This document shows positions 1 to 7,346 of a stretch of 64,000 bases of DNA, piece after piece; position 1 is the first letter of the stretch, and every line of letters begins with the position of its first letter. The notes under the pieces are model-generated. The model did no database searches. It saw only the letters and a program-made list of their open reading frames with translations, and had not been told where the DNA came from. This DNA comes from Mycobacterium scrofulaceum (lineage in GTDB: Bacteria; Actinomycetota; Actinomycetes; Mycobacteriales; Mycobacteriaceae): positions 124,001 to 188,000 of the forward strand of contig NZ_MVIJ01000002.1 of NCBI RefSeq assembly GCF_002086735.1. The letters run 5' to 3'. Made by a program: the position numbers and the translations under genes.

Positions 1-1496
1 GTTCGCGCATTGTCCTGGCCGCCGACCGCGGTCTGAAGCGCCTGCATCACACCCAGCTGATCGGTATTGAGACTCTTCAAGACCCGGTTGAAACCCTGAT
101 TGTTCTCGTGGGTCTGCATCCACTGATCAACGATCTTGGCCTCGGTAACCCCAAGGCCGCCACTGCTTTTCCGGAATTCCTTCTTGGAGAGCTGGCCGCT
201 CATAATGCGGTCGGCGACGGCCTTCTCGGCGGGGCTGAGCTTGCCGTACTCCTCATGCTCCAAGGCCTGCGACGCCGGGTTGTTCTCGAAGGCATCCAGG
301 ATCACGTTTCCGTTGGGACCGAGGCGCCGATCGACAGCACCGCGGATCTCCTGGGCCGTACCGATATACCCCTTGCTGCGGAGGTCCTTTGGAATGTCAC
401 GGGGGTCCAAGCCGATGGCGGCCAACATCTCTCGCTGCTTCGGCTGGATGTTGCCCAGCGACGACAGAGCATGGTTGAGGTTCTGGCTGGCCTGGTCGGC
501 GTGCATCCCGGACTGGGTCAACATTCCCAGGGTGGCCAACAGATCATTCAGATTTTCACCCACCGACTGGGCCGTCGGCTCCACGTTGTGAAGCGCGCCA
601 GTGAAGTCGGCGAAGGTGGTCTTGCCCAGGCGGACCGCCTCGATCATCTTGGACGTGACGTTGGCGGCCTGATCGGCTTTGAGATGGTAGTCGTGCAGGG
701 TGGTGGTGACCGCGTTGGCGGCCTCATCCAAACCAACGCCTTCCTCGGCGGCACCCTGAGCGGCGGCCTTCATGACCGTAAGCGCCTCACTACCGCGATA
801 CCCGGCCTGCTCAACCTTCAGCATCCCCGTGGCCAATTCCGTTGGGTGCCAACCGGTACTGCTCGCCAGGTCCATCAGACCGTCGTGAATGGACTTCAAA
901 TTCCGGGGAAGCTCACCACCGACTGTTTCCAACCGGACCAGCTGCACCTGAAAGTCACCGGCCGCCTTGGTTGCATCGGCTGCAGCGGCAACAAATCCAC
1001 CCACGACGGCACCCGCCGCAAGCGTGGCGGCACCATGGAAACGACCGAGCGCCCCAGCCGATCCCGCCGCGGCGGCCTCCAAGTCCTTGTGCGCCGCAGT
1101 GGTGTCTTCGACCGACTTGGTGTGCTTGTTGGCGGCAACGGTGGCTGCTGCAGAGACGTCGATCGCGCTGGCCGTGGCTTTCATGGCCCTAGCGCTGGCA
1201 GCACCATACTTGTCCACCGCGTTCTCCGCGGCACGCCACGCAGCCACAGAACGAACAGATGCCGCCTCGGCCTTCTGCGCCAACAAAAACTCGGCCTGAC
1301 CAGCCTCAACCAGCTTGTTCTTCAGCAGATCAAGCTCGCTGGCGCCCCCGATAGCCTTAAGCCCCTCTGAGACAGAGCCGCCCAGAATCTTCTTGATGTC
1401 GGCGCCGAGAGCCGAGAACACCGACGTGACTTCTCGGGCGGCTAGTGCGGCGGCTTGCTGAGCCCCACGCAGCTCAACATCTAAGTAGACAGGAAT
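1..1496 (-). CDS. Phage tail tape measure protein, N-terminal part (runs off window)
   Basis: An uninterrupted minus-strand frame of 498 codons enters the window from the left edge. The protein starts IPVYLDVELRGAQQAAALAA and continues with an alanine-rich, coiled-coil-like stretch (roughly residues 30-150), a small hydrophobic patch (AATLAAGAVVGGFVAAAA) and a TP901-type core (roughly 180-400). This is the layout of siphophage tape measure proteins, which set tail length and reach the cell envelope during DNA entry. The frame is closed upstream by a TGA ten codons before the ATT, and there is no ATG, GTG or TTG in between. A strong GGAGGAGG at 1504-1511 lies 7 bases before an ATT codon at 1494-1496, taken here as the start. 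The C-terminal part is not visible. Confidence 0.85.
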   Translation of the reverse strand, partial: MPVYLDVELRGAQQAAALAAREVTSVFSALGADIKKILGGSVSEGLKAIGGASELDLLKNKLVEAGQAEFLLAQKAEAASVRSVAAWRAAENAVDKYGAASARAMKATASAIDVSAAATVAANKHTKSVEDTTAAHKDLEAAAAGSAGALGRFHGAATLAAGAVVGGFVAAAADATKAAGDFQVQLVRLETVGGELPRNLKSIHDGLMDLASSTGWHPTELATGMLKVEQAGYRGSEALTVMKAAAQGAAEEGVGLDEAANAVTTTLHDYHLKADQAANVTSKMIEAVRLGKTTFADFTGALHNVEPTAQSVGENLNDLLATLGMLTQSGMHADQASQNLNHALSSLGNIQPKQREMLAAIGLDPRDIPKDLRSKGYIGTAQEIRGAVDRRLGPNGNVILDAFENNPASQALEHEEYGKLSPAEKAVADRIMSGQLSKKEFRKSSGGLGVTEAKIVDQWMQTHENNQGFNRVLKSLNTDQLGVMQALQTAVGGQDNAR

Positions 1497-1631
1497 GGCT
1501 CGGCCTCCTCCGATTCGGGCGCATCATCCGGTATGACCAGAGACTAAATCCGCAGCGCCCCAAACACGTTGGACGTCGCGCCCCACGCGACACCACCAAA
1601 CCCGTTGACACCAAGGCCATACCGTCAACAC

Positions 1632-2063
1632 GTGAGCCAATTCCCAAAGCCATGCCTCGGCATCAACGGCACACGCTGCCCGGCACTCACACGCGCACCC
1701 GGCGGCCGCTGCCCCGCCTGCGCCCGCGAATGGGAACGGTTGCGCGGCACCACAACCCAACGCGGCTACGGCCCCGCCCACCGCGCGCTACGAGCCCACT
1801 GGGCACCCATCGTCGCCGAAGGCGGCGTCACATGCCGCCGACCAGGCTGCGGCCAACCCATCCAACCAGACGAACCATGGGACCTCGGGCACACCGAATC
1901 GCGAGCCCCCAACGAGCCAAGCGCGCCCGAACACCGCGACTGCAACCGCGGCCACCGCCCACGCCAACCAGGGCAGTCCGCTCAAACGGACACCCTCCAC
2001 CAACCCGCCATCATCAACACCACCAACGACACCACCGACGTCGTCGCCGACTGCCCGTTCTGA
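1632..2063 (+). CDS. HNH endonuclease, opposite strand to the other phage genes
   Basis: About 143 residues. Two CxxC-like knuckles (C-PALTRAPGGR-CPAC near the N-terminus and CRRPGCG in the middle) flank an HNH core, DLGHTE followed by EHRDCNRG. The fold binds a divalent metal and nicks or cuts DNA; in siphophages a free-standing HNH protein near terminase assists packaging at cos. The GTG at 1632 (VSQFPKPC) was chosen because the conserved part begins just after it; a TTG at 1569 would add 21 residues. It is the only plus-strand gene recognised in the element and uses C-rich codons, which fits inversion or insertion between terminase and tape measure. A hairpin follows directly. Confidence 0.75.
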   Translation: MSQFPKPCLGINGTRCPALTRAPGGRCPACAREWERLRGTTTQRGYGPAHRALRAHWAPIVAEGGVTCRRPGCGQPIQPDEPWDLGHTESRAPNEPSAPEHRDCNRGHRPRQPGQSAQTDTLHQPAIINTTNDTTDVVADCPF

Positions 2064-2072
2064 CACCTTTGG

Positions 2073-2102
2073 CGGCAGGTGTTAGGAATCAAACACCTGC
2101 CG
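2073..2102 (+). terminator. Hairpin terminator after the HNH gene
   Basis: Perfect 11-bp arms CGGCAGGTGTT and AACACCTGCCG enclose the 8-base loop AGGAATCA, 10 bases after the HNH stop. There is no T-run, as is common for mycobacterial terminators. Confidence 0.6.
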
Positions 2103-2116
2103 AGCCCCCAACGACC

Positions 2117-2133
2117 TGTACCAAATTGGTACA
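2117..2133. promoter_or_regulatory. Perfect palindrome TGTACCAA-A-TTGGTACA
   Basis: Eight-base arms with a one-base centre, in an AT-richer patch of otherwise GC-rich phage DNA. It looks like a dimer-bound operator. No gene in the window is an obvious partner. Confidence 0.45.
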
Positions 2134-2557
2134 CCTCAAACCACGTTGATCCACAACAACAATGGGCGGCCCGCACCCACCTACCTACACGCACCAACCA
2201 TGGGCGCACCTACCGCGCCAACCGCTGCCCGAGCACACCAACCCACCGCCAACAACGGCACACCAACCAACCCAACAGCGGGCACACCTACCGACACCCA
2301 ACCGCCAAACACCACCACCCCGAGGCCAGACAGCAAGGCTAGGCCCATCTGGGCACCGCCTTCGCCCATGCCCGCGCCCACCCCGCACCAACCCTCCTGG
2401 CGCCCGTTTTTTGCCGCGCGCGCCGATCGACCCATTGCCCCAACGGAAGATCGCTACATAGTGCCCAGAAACTCGAAAATCCGGGCTCGAAACGGGCAGT
2501 ACGTCGCCTACTTGCGGCAGATGTGCGCTGGTTGCGGCGGTTTCAAACCGCTGAACC
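2134..2557. other. Gene-poor gap between HNH and small terminase
   Basis: From about 2150 to 2440 the plus strand is strikingly rich in A and C and poor in G (CACC, CAAC and CCAAC runs), giving Pro/Thr-rich or Gly/Val-rich translations in several frames. I see no convincing gene on either strand. From 2450 to 2557 composition is more normal; it includes a GCGGTTT-C-AAACCGC inverted repeat at 2537-2551, just beyond the small terminase stop. This is where the missing phage head genes would be expected. Confidence 0.5.
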
Positions 2558-3052
2558 TTAGTCTGCGTTTTTCCCGAGGTCAGTGACGAGCTGTAGCCGG
2601 ATGTCGTCGGCGTCGTCGTCAGTGGCTTCGGCGTTCAGCTCGGCCAGTGACTTGAAGCTTTCGGAGACGACGAGCCCGAGCTTCAACTTGTTCATCGGTC
2701 CGATGCCGAGCTGTTTCTCCTCTTCCAGGACCATGGCCTGCAGCTTCAAGGCCAGTTGGTAGAGCGGGTTTCCGGCGGGCTGGCCCTTGCTGCCGGTGAC
2801 GATCGGGTTGCGGTCGGCGGCCGCGATTAAGCGTTCGTAGCGGTCTACGTCCTTCACCCATCTCCGAACCAGCGCAATGTCGGCCGCGGTGGTGGCGCCG
2901 GAGACGTAGTCCGACCAATAGCCCGTCCACGCGTCCTGCGCGGCACGGCACAAACCCCTTGGCATGGGTGGCGCTGTGCCGGTTTCCTTCACCAACCCAA
3001 TGTCTTTGGTGATGTTGTTCTGTCGCCGACCTGGTGGCTTTCGTGCGCTCAT
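2558..3052 (-). CDS. Phage terminase small subunit, P27 family
   Basis: 164 residues. The basic N-terminus MSARKPPGRRQNNITKDIGLV, the middle segment with paired Trp and Tyr (AWTGYW, RWVKDVDRY) and the GNPLYQLALKLQ motif are typical of P27-type terminase small subunits. These bind the packaging site and recruit the large subunit. Its ATG overlaps the last base of the large-subunit stop (TGATG), so the two are translationally coupled. The order here is large then small, the reverse of many siphophages. The acidic C-terminus (EATDDDADDIRLQL) may be the large-subunit contact; that is inference. Confidence 0.8.
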   Translation of the reverse strand: MSARKPPGRRQNNITKDIGLVKETGTAPPMPRGLCRAAQDAWTGYWSDYVSGATTAADIALVRRWVKDVDRYERLIAAADRNPIVTGSKGQPAGNPLYQLALKLQAMVLEEEKQLGIGPMNKLKLGLVVSESFKSLAELNAEATDDDADDIRLQLVTDLGKNAD

Positions 3053-4560
3053 CAGACCGGCACGCTATCGAGCACGTTATAGCTCGGCGGCGCCACAGAG
3101 GCCCTATCCAGCGCCATGACTGCGGCCACCGCGAGGTCGACTTTCAGTGGTGAGTTAGGCGTCGCCTTGCAAATCCGCGTACCACGAGAGTCTGTCTTGC
3201 TCATGGCGTTGCCAATGTGCCGCGCCAGCCTCACGTCCCCCGAGTGAGTCACCGTCCGGTTCACCACAGCCTCGTACATTCTCTGCGTTGCGGGGATCAT
3301 GTGCCCGGCGTTTTGCGGGAACGCCACAATCGGCAGCCCCTCATCCTCAAGGATCTGGTAGCTACGTGCCCATCGCGCTGGGTCGCACACGATTTCACGT
3401 ACCTGCCAACGCCGACACGCCTGCCGGATCGTCTCTTCGACGTCGGCGATCGGCACCGCCCAGTCCGGGCCTGCGGTCGGCGGCTTCTCCCACAACTCGA
3501 CCACGTCGAGGTGCGGGTTCTCGCCGCAGGACGCCACGACCAGGGCGGTGGCGTCGTTGTTGAAGGAGCCGTCGAACCCGAGGCAAACGTCTGCGCCGTC
3601 CGGGATGTTCAGGGTGGTGTCTTTGCAGGCGTCCCACGCGCCGAGCGGCAGCCACGCCTGGACACCCGACACCCAGCACGCAAGGTAGTAACGGAGCCAC
3701 TCATTTTCGGGGATCTGGTGATAGCGGTTGGAGATGTCGCGAACGTCGGCGAACAAGTCCGCGGCCGGGCTGGCGTCCCTGATGGCCTGCTGCCGCTGCT
3801 CCTCGTCTGTCAGGTCGTAACGATCTGCAGGGCATCCCCACCAGACGAACAGAAACTCATCGTCTTGGATCTCGCCGCTGTTGACCCTAAGCCCGTAGTC
3901 GTGCATTCGGCCGGCCAGCGTGTTGGGGTCAAACCCCGGAGTGGTGGTATTCACGATCAGCGAATCTTGGCGCTTGGAGCAACCATTCGCGAGCACCAAG
4001 TGGACGCGCTCTTTGTTGCCGACCCACTCGTGGGTTTCGTCGGCCAAAAGGGTTGATGGCCGCTGACCGTCGTTCGTACCGGCAACCGCGGCAACCTTAT
4101 ACGCGCGGCCCGGCCCATCCTTCACCTGGATCTCATGTTCGAACGGAATCATCACCCGGCTCAGTGTTTTCGACTCCGAAACGCATTGACGCATGTCGCC
4201 GAACAACAGGTCGGCCTGCTCCAGCGAGGCGGCCGCCACCGGGATCACCGCCGCGTACTGGTTAGCGAGTTGGTAAGCGCCGATCCACGACGCCAGGGGC
4301 GTCTTTCCCTGGCCCTTTGGGCATTCCAGCAGTGCGCGCCTATAGCGGTACCGCCCATCTGGGCACTTTTCGAACAGCCAGATCAAGAAGATCCGTTGGA
4401 AGACCTCAAGTTTGACAGGTTGCCCAAACTTTGGTCCGCTCGTGTACACGCAGTTGCGCTCGATCCAGCGTGCAACCTTCGGGCCGTCGGACGGGGCGTC
4501 GGTAAACGCCGGGCACGACAACGGCTTCGGCACACCGGGCGGCCAGGGAATCTCAGCCAT
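3052..4560 (-). CDS. Phage terminase large subunit
   Basis: 502 residues, full length for the family. The N-terminal ATPase has a Walker-A-like PKGQGKT at residues 81-87 and a Walker B ending in Asp-Glu (LLADETHEW, residues 171-179). The C-terminal RNaseH-like nuclease begins at CLGFDGSFNNDAT, with candidate metal-binding Asp330 and Asp336, and a later acidic position in DLAVAAVMALD. The enzyme pumps DNA into the prohead and cuts concatemers. It overlaps the upstream 121-residue gene by 8 bases and the downstream small subunit by 1. The reading frame looks intact although the head genes it should serve are not adjacent. Confidence 0.92.
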   Translation of the reverse strand: MAEIPWPPGVPKPLSCPAFTDAPSDGPKVARWIERNCVYTSGPKFGQPVKLEVFQRIFLIWLFEKCPDGRYRYRRALLECPKGQGKTPLASWIGAYQLANQYAAVIPVAAASLEQADLLFGDMRQCVSESKTLSRVMIPFEHEIQVKDGPGRAYKVAAVAGTNDGQRPSTLLADETHEWVGNKERVHLVLANGCSKRQDSLIVNTTTPGFDPNTLAGRMHDYGLRVNSGEIQDDEFLFVWWGCPADRYDLTDEEQRQQAIRDASPAADLFADVRDISNRYHQIPENEWLRYYLACWVSGVQAWLPLGAWDACKDTTLNIPDGADVCLGFDGSFNNDATALVVASCGENPHLDVVELWEKPPTAGPDWAVPIADVEETIRQACRRWQVREIVCDPARWARSYQILEDEGLPIVAFPQNAGHMIPATQRMYEAVVNRTVTHSGDVRLARHIGNAMSKTDSRGTRICKATPNSPLKVDLAVAAVMALDRASVAPPSYNVLDSVPV

Positions 4561-4918
4561 CCGCTTCGTCCTCGGGGGCCAGCCGATACCAGGGGCCTTC
4601 CCGCCATCGCACCGGGCGCTGCCCGGTCGAATTCTTCACCTTGGGGCCGAACCTGGCGAACAGCTCCGCCAGAAGCTCGTCAACTTTCTCCACCTCAGCG
4701 GGTACTAGTTCGGCCTCGAACCGCAGGCCCTCGCACAACTCCCAAAGTTCGTCGGACTGTGCGACGACGCCCAGATCTTGTAGTCGGTCCAGGAGGTACA
4801 GAAGGTGCTCCCGGTGGCAGCGAACGCGGTGCTCCACGCGTGCCATGCGGTCGGCCAACGTCACCCACCGCGACGGCGGCCTCCGCCTAGTAACGGCGTC
4901 CCACTCGGGCTTGTCCAC
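4553..4918 (-). CDS. Phage hypothetical protein upstream of terminase
   Basis: 121 residues from a GTG preceded by GGAGG at about 6 bases. The sequence is mostly helical with many charged residues (RMARVEHRVRCHREHLLYLL, then AELVPAEVEKVDELLAELFA), suggesting a short coiled coil. Family not recognised. It overlaps the terminase start by 8 bases, so it belongs to the packaging transcription unit and may be a terminase accessory or DNA-binding protein; that is inference from position. Confidence 0.6.
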   Translation of the reverse strand: MDKPEWDAVTRRRPPSRWVTLADRMARVEHRVRCHREHLLYLLDRLQDLGVVAQSDELWELCEGLRFEAELVPAEVEKVDELLAELFARFGPKVKNSTGQRPVRWREGPWYRLAPEDEADG

Positions 4919-4944
4919 GTTTACCTCCGTCGTGCCTTAGGTCC

Positions 4945-4991
4945 TCCGGGGAGCGGTGCGGCCAGGGGAGGAGGTCACCGCTCCCCGGAGT
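4945..4991. repeat. 15-bp perfect inverted repeat between early and packaging genes
   Basis: Arms CTCCGGGGAGCGGTG (4945-4959) and CACCGCTCCCCGGAG (4977-4991) are separated by 17 bases. It lies between the last early gene and the packaging genes on the minus strand, so it may be a terminator separating two transcription units or part of a packaging site. No T-run follows on the minus strand. Confidence 0.6.
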
Positions 4992-5043
4992 CCTTTGATT
5001 ACCCCTCGCTTTCGGTCCTTCCTTAACCTCGGCTGGGGGCGGT

Positions 5044-5086
5044 CCCTGCGCAGCATCGGCGATGCTCGGAGCCGTTGCGCGCAGGG
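5044..5086. repeat. Nested stem-loops in the same phage spacer
   Basis: An outer stem CCCTGCGC/GCGCAGGG (5044-5051 with 5079-5086) encloses an inner hairpin AGCATC-GGC-GATGCT (5052-5066). With the repeat at 4945-4991 it makes the 200-base spacer unusually structured. Role unknown: terminator, packaging site or a structured leader of the packaging genes. Confidence 0.45.
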
Positions 5087-5120
5087 ATGTCTGGGGATGC
5101 TTCATCGTCCGTTCGATGTG

Positions 5121-5696
5121 CTAGGCGTTGTGTGCTTTTCGGGCGTTGACCGGTACCCAAGGCGCCCGCACGCGCGGGCGGAGGCCGCGGTCGCGGACAG
5201 TCGGGCGCCACGTGACGCCGGGCCGCGATGATGCCCACGAGGAGTACGGCCGGTCAGCGTATGCGCGCTCAGCGATCACGCGAAAAATATGCGGGTAGGC
5301 GTCGCCCTCGCGCTTCTTCCGCTCCAAAATTTCCAGCGCTCGCTGAGGGTCACGGATAGGCTGCCGCGCCAGCTCCAGCTGCTTGCGGCGAATATCCGTG
5401 GGTACGGGTGCGTACGGCAACGCCCGCAGCTCAGCCAACTTGGCGGCAGCGTCTGCGCCGGGATCGGCCGGGCGATTACGCATCTCGGCCAGCATGGCGC
5501 GGTCAATGGCCTCACGCTCAGCCTCTAGACGGTTCCCTTCGGAGTTCAGCCATTCAATCCGCGATGCCTCGTCTGGCGTAAATCCCCTGGCCTCAAAGTT
5601 TTTGGTGCGCGCAATCTCCATAATCTCGGAGTGAACCCGTGCGCTCATTTCCGTGAGCTTCCGCCACCGGTCGCACTGTTCTCGTCGCACGCTCAT
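5121..5696 (-). CDS. Phage hypothetical protein, helical
   Basis: 191 residues. The first 140 are strongly helical and charged (RREQCDRWRKLTEMSARVH, ASRIEWLNSEGNRLEAEREA, PQRALEILERKKREGDAYP). The last 40 are Arg/Pro/Trp-rich and look different, so the C-terminus may have been altered by a frameshift; I cannot prove this. Its ATG overlaps the stop of the upstream zinc-ribbon gene (ATGA), putting it at the end of the early-gene operon. Function not recognised. Confidence 0.6.
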   Translation of the reverse strand: MSVRREQCDRWRKLTEMSARVHSEIMEIARTKNFEARGFTPDEASRIEWLNSEGNRLEAEREAIDRAMLAEMRNRPADPGADAAAKLAELRALPYAPVPTDIRRKQLELARQPIRDPQRALEILERKKREGDAYPHIFRVIAERAYADRPYSSWASSRPGVTWRPTVRDRGLRPRVRAPWVPVNARKAHNA

Positions 5697-5929
5697 GCGG
5701 GTGCCCCGAACTTTGTGCGCTGCATGATGTATTCACCTGACATCGCTAATTCGGTTGTTGTTTCGGCCATTACCGACTCGGCCCTCTCTAGCGGCGTGCT
5801 GCAGTTGGGGCAAATGGTTTGCGCGACAACACCCTCCCGGAGCACACTAATCCAACCATCTGCACTGGCGGAGTGCGGATTCCGTAGGCGCTTGCCGCAA
5901 CGGAAGCACCGGTGAAGTTTCGTGGCCAT
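5693..5929 (-). CDS. Small phage zinc-ribbon protein
   Basis: 78 residues from the ATG at 5929 (MATKLHRCFRCGKRL), preceded by AGGAGG. Two Cys pairs, CFRCGK near residue 8 and CPNCSTPLE near residue 42, form a likely structural zinc ribbon. A longer reading with 41 extra residues is open but contains no better ribosome site. The start overlaps the TAA of the upstream gene by one base. Specific role unknown; such ribbons are common among mycobacteriophage early genes. Confidence 0.65.
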   Translation of the reverse strand: MATKLHRCFRCGKRLRNPHSASADGWISVLREGVVAQTICPNCSTPLERAESVMAETTTELAMSGEYIMQRTKFGAPA

Positions 5930-6171
5930 TATTCCTCCTTCGGGTCTGTGGTTACAGAAATTGCTGCGGCGGTGAACTCGATCGCCAGGCGCCCTTGCAT
6001 CCACATCGATGAGATTTCGTCTCGGACACGGTCCGGCGCACAATCCACACACAGCCAGGGCCGTCCCTGCATCTTCGTGACCGTGTCACGGTCCAGCACC
6101 GGCGCATCAACCTCGACCAGGACGCCGCGGCGCAGACGGCAGCTGCACAGTCCGCATCGGAATTCGCTCAT
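5929..6171 (-). CDS. Small phage protein with two CxxC knuckles
   Basis: 80 residues. CGLCSCRL near the N-terminus and CVDCAPDRV in the middle suggest a zinc-binding treble-clef or ribbon. The remaining part (EISSMWMQGRLAIEFTAAAISV) is predicted helix then strand. Its ATG overlaps the stop of the gene upstream (ATGA) and its TAA touches the next start, so it is tightly embedded in the early operon. Function not recognised. Confidence 0.65.
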   Translation of the reverse strand: MSEFRCGLCSCRLRRGVLVEVDAPVLDRDTVTKMQGRPWLCVDCAPDRVRDEISSMWMQGRLAIEFTAAAISVTTDPKEE

Positions 6172-6338
6172 GGCATCGGTTCCTCGACCTGTTCAACGAG
6201 ACCCAGTTCTAGGTACCGTTCGGCTTGTTGTGGCGATAGCCATGGGATTTCAGGCCCACCAGCGCTGTGGTATCTGAGCTCGCCATCCTGGTCGCGGACG
6301 ATTACCAGCGGCGTTTCGCCGGTCATTCTGTAGGTCAT
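6168..6338 (-). CDS. Small phage hypothetical protein
   Basis: 56 residues from the ATG at 6338 (MTYRMTGETPLVIVRDQDG), preceded by GGAGGCGTG-type purines. The start overlaps the last base of the upstream HTH gene stop (TGATG) and the stop overlaps the next start. The sequence (LVIVRDQDGELRYHSAGGPEIPWLSPQQAERYLELGLVEQ) could form a small beta-hairpin plus helix. No family recognised; it is real by operon position and coupling. Confidence 0.55.
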   Translation of the reverse strand: MTYRMTGETPLVIVRDQDGELRYHSAGGPEIPWLSPQQAERYLELGLVEQVEEPMP

Positions 6339-6766
6339 CACGCCACCTTCCTGCTGAATTCTTCGACTGCTGACAGCGGTATCCGCCACTGCTGGCCTAC
6401 TTTGCGGCCCCGAATGGTGCCGCGTCGCAAATGCTTCCGTACGGTGTCCGGCTTCATGCCAAGCGCCGTGGCTGCAGTTTCGGGATCGACCTCATTCCGG
6501 AAGCCTAAACCCGCAGTCCCCCAATCGCGTTGGCCGTCGCGTCCCACGCGACAGCTAGGTGCCAGCACACGCCACAAAGCCTCGTACTGAGCGCTCAGGA
6601 TCCGATCGCTGCCCGCCAATTCCGAATGGACACCCGCAATTAGCGCGCGCATCAGCACCAATACCGGCGCGGAAAGGACAGCGGCCCCGCCGGGCAAATG
6701 CTGCAGCTGCTGGCCGAGTTCTTCCATTTCCCGCCGAACGTGGGCCTCGCGGTTGGCGGCGTTCAC
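6338..6766 (-). CDS. Phage protein with C-terminal excisionase-type HTH
   Basis: 142 residues. The N-terminal two thirds are helical and unrecognised. The last 50 residues (VDPETAATALGMKPDTVRKH, then RGRKVGQQWRIPLSAVEEF) match the winged helix-turn-helix of excisionase/MerR-type DNA-binding domains, including the wing with Arg-Trp-Arg-Ile. It is likely a DNA-binding regulator or architectural protein of the phage. Its start overlaps the stop of the upstream gene (ATGA). It is separate from the second excisionase-like gene at 10111-10368. Confidence 0.7.
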   Translation of the reverse strand: MNAANREAHVRREMEELGQQLQHLPGGAAVLSAPVLVLMRALIAGVHSELAGSDRILSAQYEALWRVLAPSCRVGRDGQRDWGTAGLGFRNEVDPETAATALGMKPDTVRKHLRRGTIRGRKVGQQWRIPLSAVEEFSRKVA

Positions 6767-7047
6767 TCCGCGTCCTGGGCTGCCTGGAGTTCCGCCGCGA
6801 CCAGTTCGGATTCGAGCGCGGCGAGCGCAGCCTCCGCCGAACCATAGTCCCGCTCTAGGGCTTTCGCCGCGCGCGCGGTCAGGGATCCGAGCACGTAGCA
6901 GGTGCCCACTCCGCTCCGCGTCAGGCGCACCGCCTCGGCGGCGACACGCTCCCCGTCACCGGCGAGGCCGGCCAATAGCAGCCATAGCTCCGCTGCACGC
7001 AACGCACCCAGCTCCTGCGGCGACGGCTGAGCTTCCTCAGTGTTCAC
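6763..7047 (-). CDS. Phage hypothetical protein, alanine-rich
   Basis: 94 residues from a GTG at 7047 preceded by AGAGGA at about 7 bases. Nearly all helix (LGALRAAELWLLLAGLAGDG, AEAALAALESELVAAELQAA). No family recognised. It is coupled to the downstream HTH gene by an ATGA overlap and lies 26 bases after the NUMOD4 gene. Confidence 0.55.
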   Translation of the reverse strand: MNTEEAQPSPQELGALRAAELWLLLAGLAGDGERVAAEAVRLTRSGVGTCYVLGSLTARAAKALERDYGSAEAALAALESELVAAELQAAQDAE

Positions 7048-7073
7048 GATTCGTCCTCTCGTGGTGTCCAGGG

Positions 7074-7346
7074 TTAAGCGGCGGTGTCGCCGAATGCCTC
7101 AGCGATCAGGCTGGCTACGGTGCGTTGGTGGCGGCGGTGCTCCCTGTCGTAGAGCCACACCAACTGCTTCCCGTGGTGGTTACGTGAGCTCAGCTCTTTG
7201 CCGCGCAGATGTTGGATGAACGGAGGCGCTCCCCGATGTCCCCGTCGCTCGATCACGCGGTCGATGCTGCGCACCCGGTCGGGCCTCGCTACCTCGTACG
7301 CGCCTTCGTGGTTGCGGACCGGCCGCCAGTCGTCGAAATCGCTCAT
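7074..7346 (-). CDS. NUMOD4-domain protein
   Basis: 90 residues. WRPVRNHEGAYEVARPDRVR followed by SIDRV matches the NUMOD4 module found beside HNH and GIY-YIG homing nucleases, where it contributes DNA binding. The later part (LRGKELSSRNHHGKQLVWLY, then HRRHQRTVASLIAEAF) resembles the linked HNH-associated region, but a complete HNH catalytic set is not evident. It may be a shortened homing-type endonuclease. Coupled to the WhiB-like gene by an ATGA overlap. Confidence 0.75.
   Translation of the reverse strand: MSDFDDWRPVRNHEGAYEVARPDRVRSIDRVIERRGHRGAPPFIQHLRGKELSSRNHHGKQLVWLYDREHRRHQRTVASLIAEAFGDTAA

Noticed and set aside
108..1370. Long open frames on the plus strand over the tape measure region
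   Set aside because: The minus strand gives a continuous 498-codon phage tape measure protein with a strong ribosome site. The plus-strand readings are Gly/Leu- or Ala/Ser-rich shadows with no family features.
1524..1781. 85-codon minus-strand frame upstream of the tape measure
   Set aside because: It overlaps the HNH gene on the other strand and its Gly/Ala/Cys/Trp-rich translation looks like a shadow of that gene.
2146..2586. Pro/Thr-rich plus-strand frame after the HNH gene
   Set aside because: Composition follows from the A/C-rich DNA, several frames are open at once, and there is no domain or ribosome site.
2558..4560. A programmed frameshift between large and small terminase genes
   Set aside because: The genes overlap by one base with a normal ATG start (TGATG), which is ordinary coupling, and no slippery sequence is visible.
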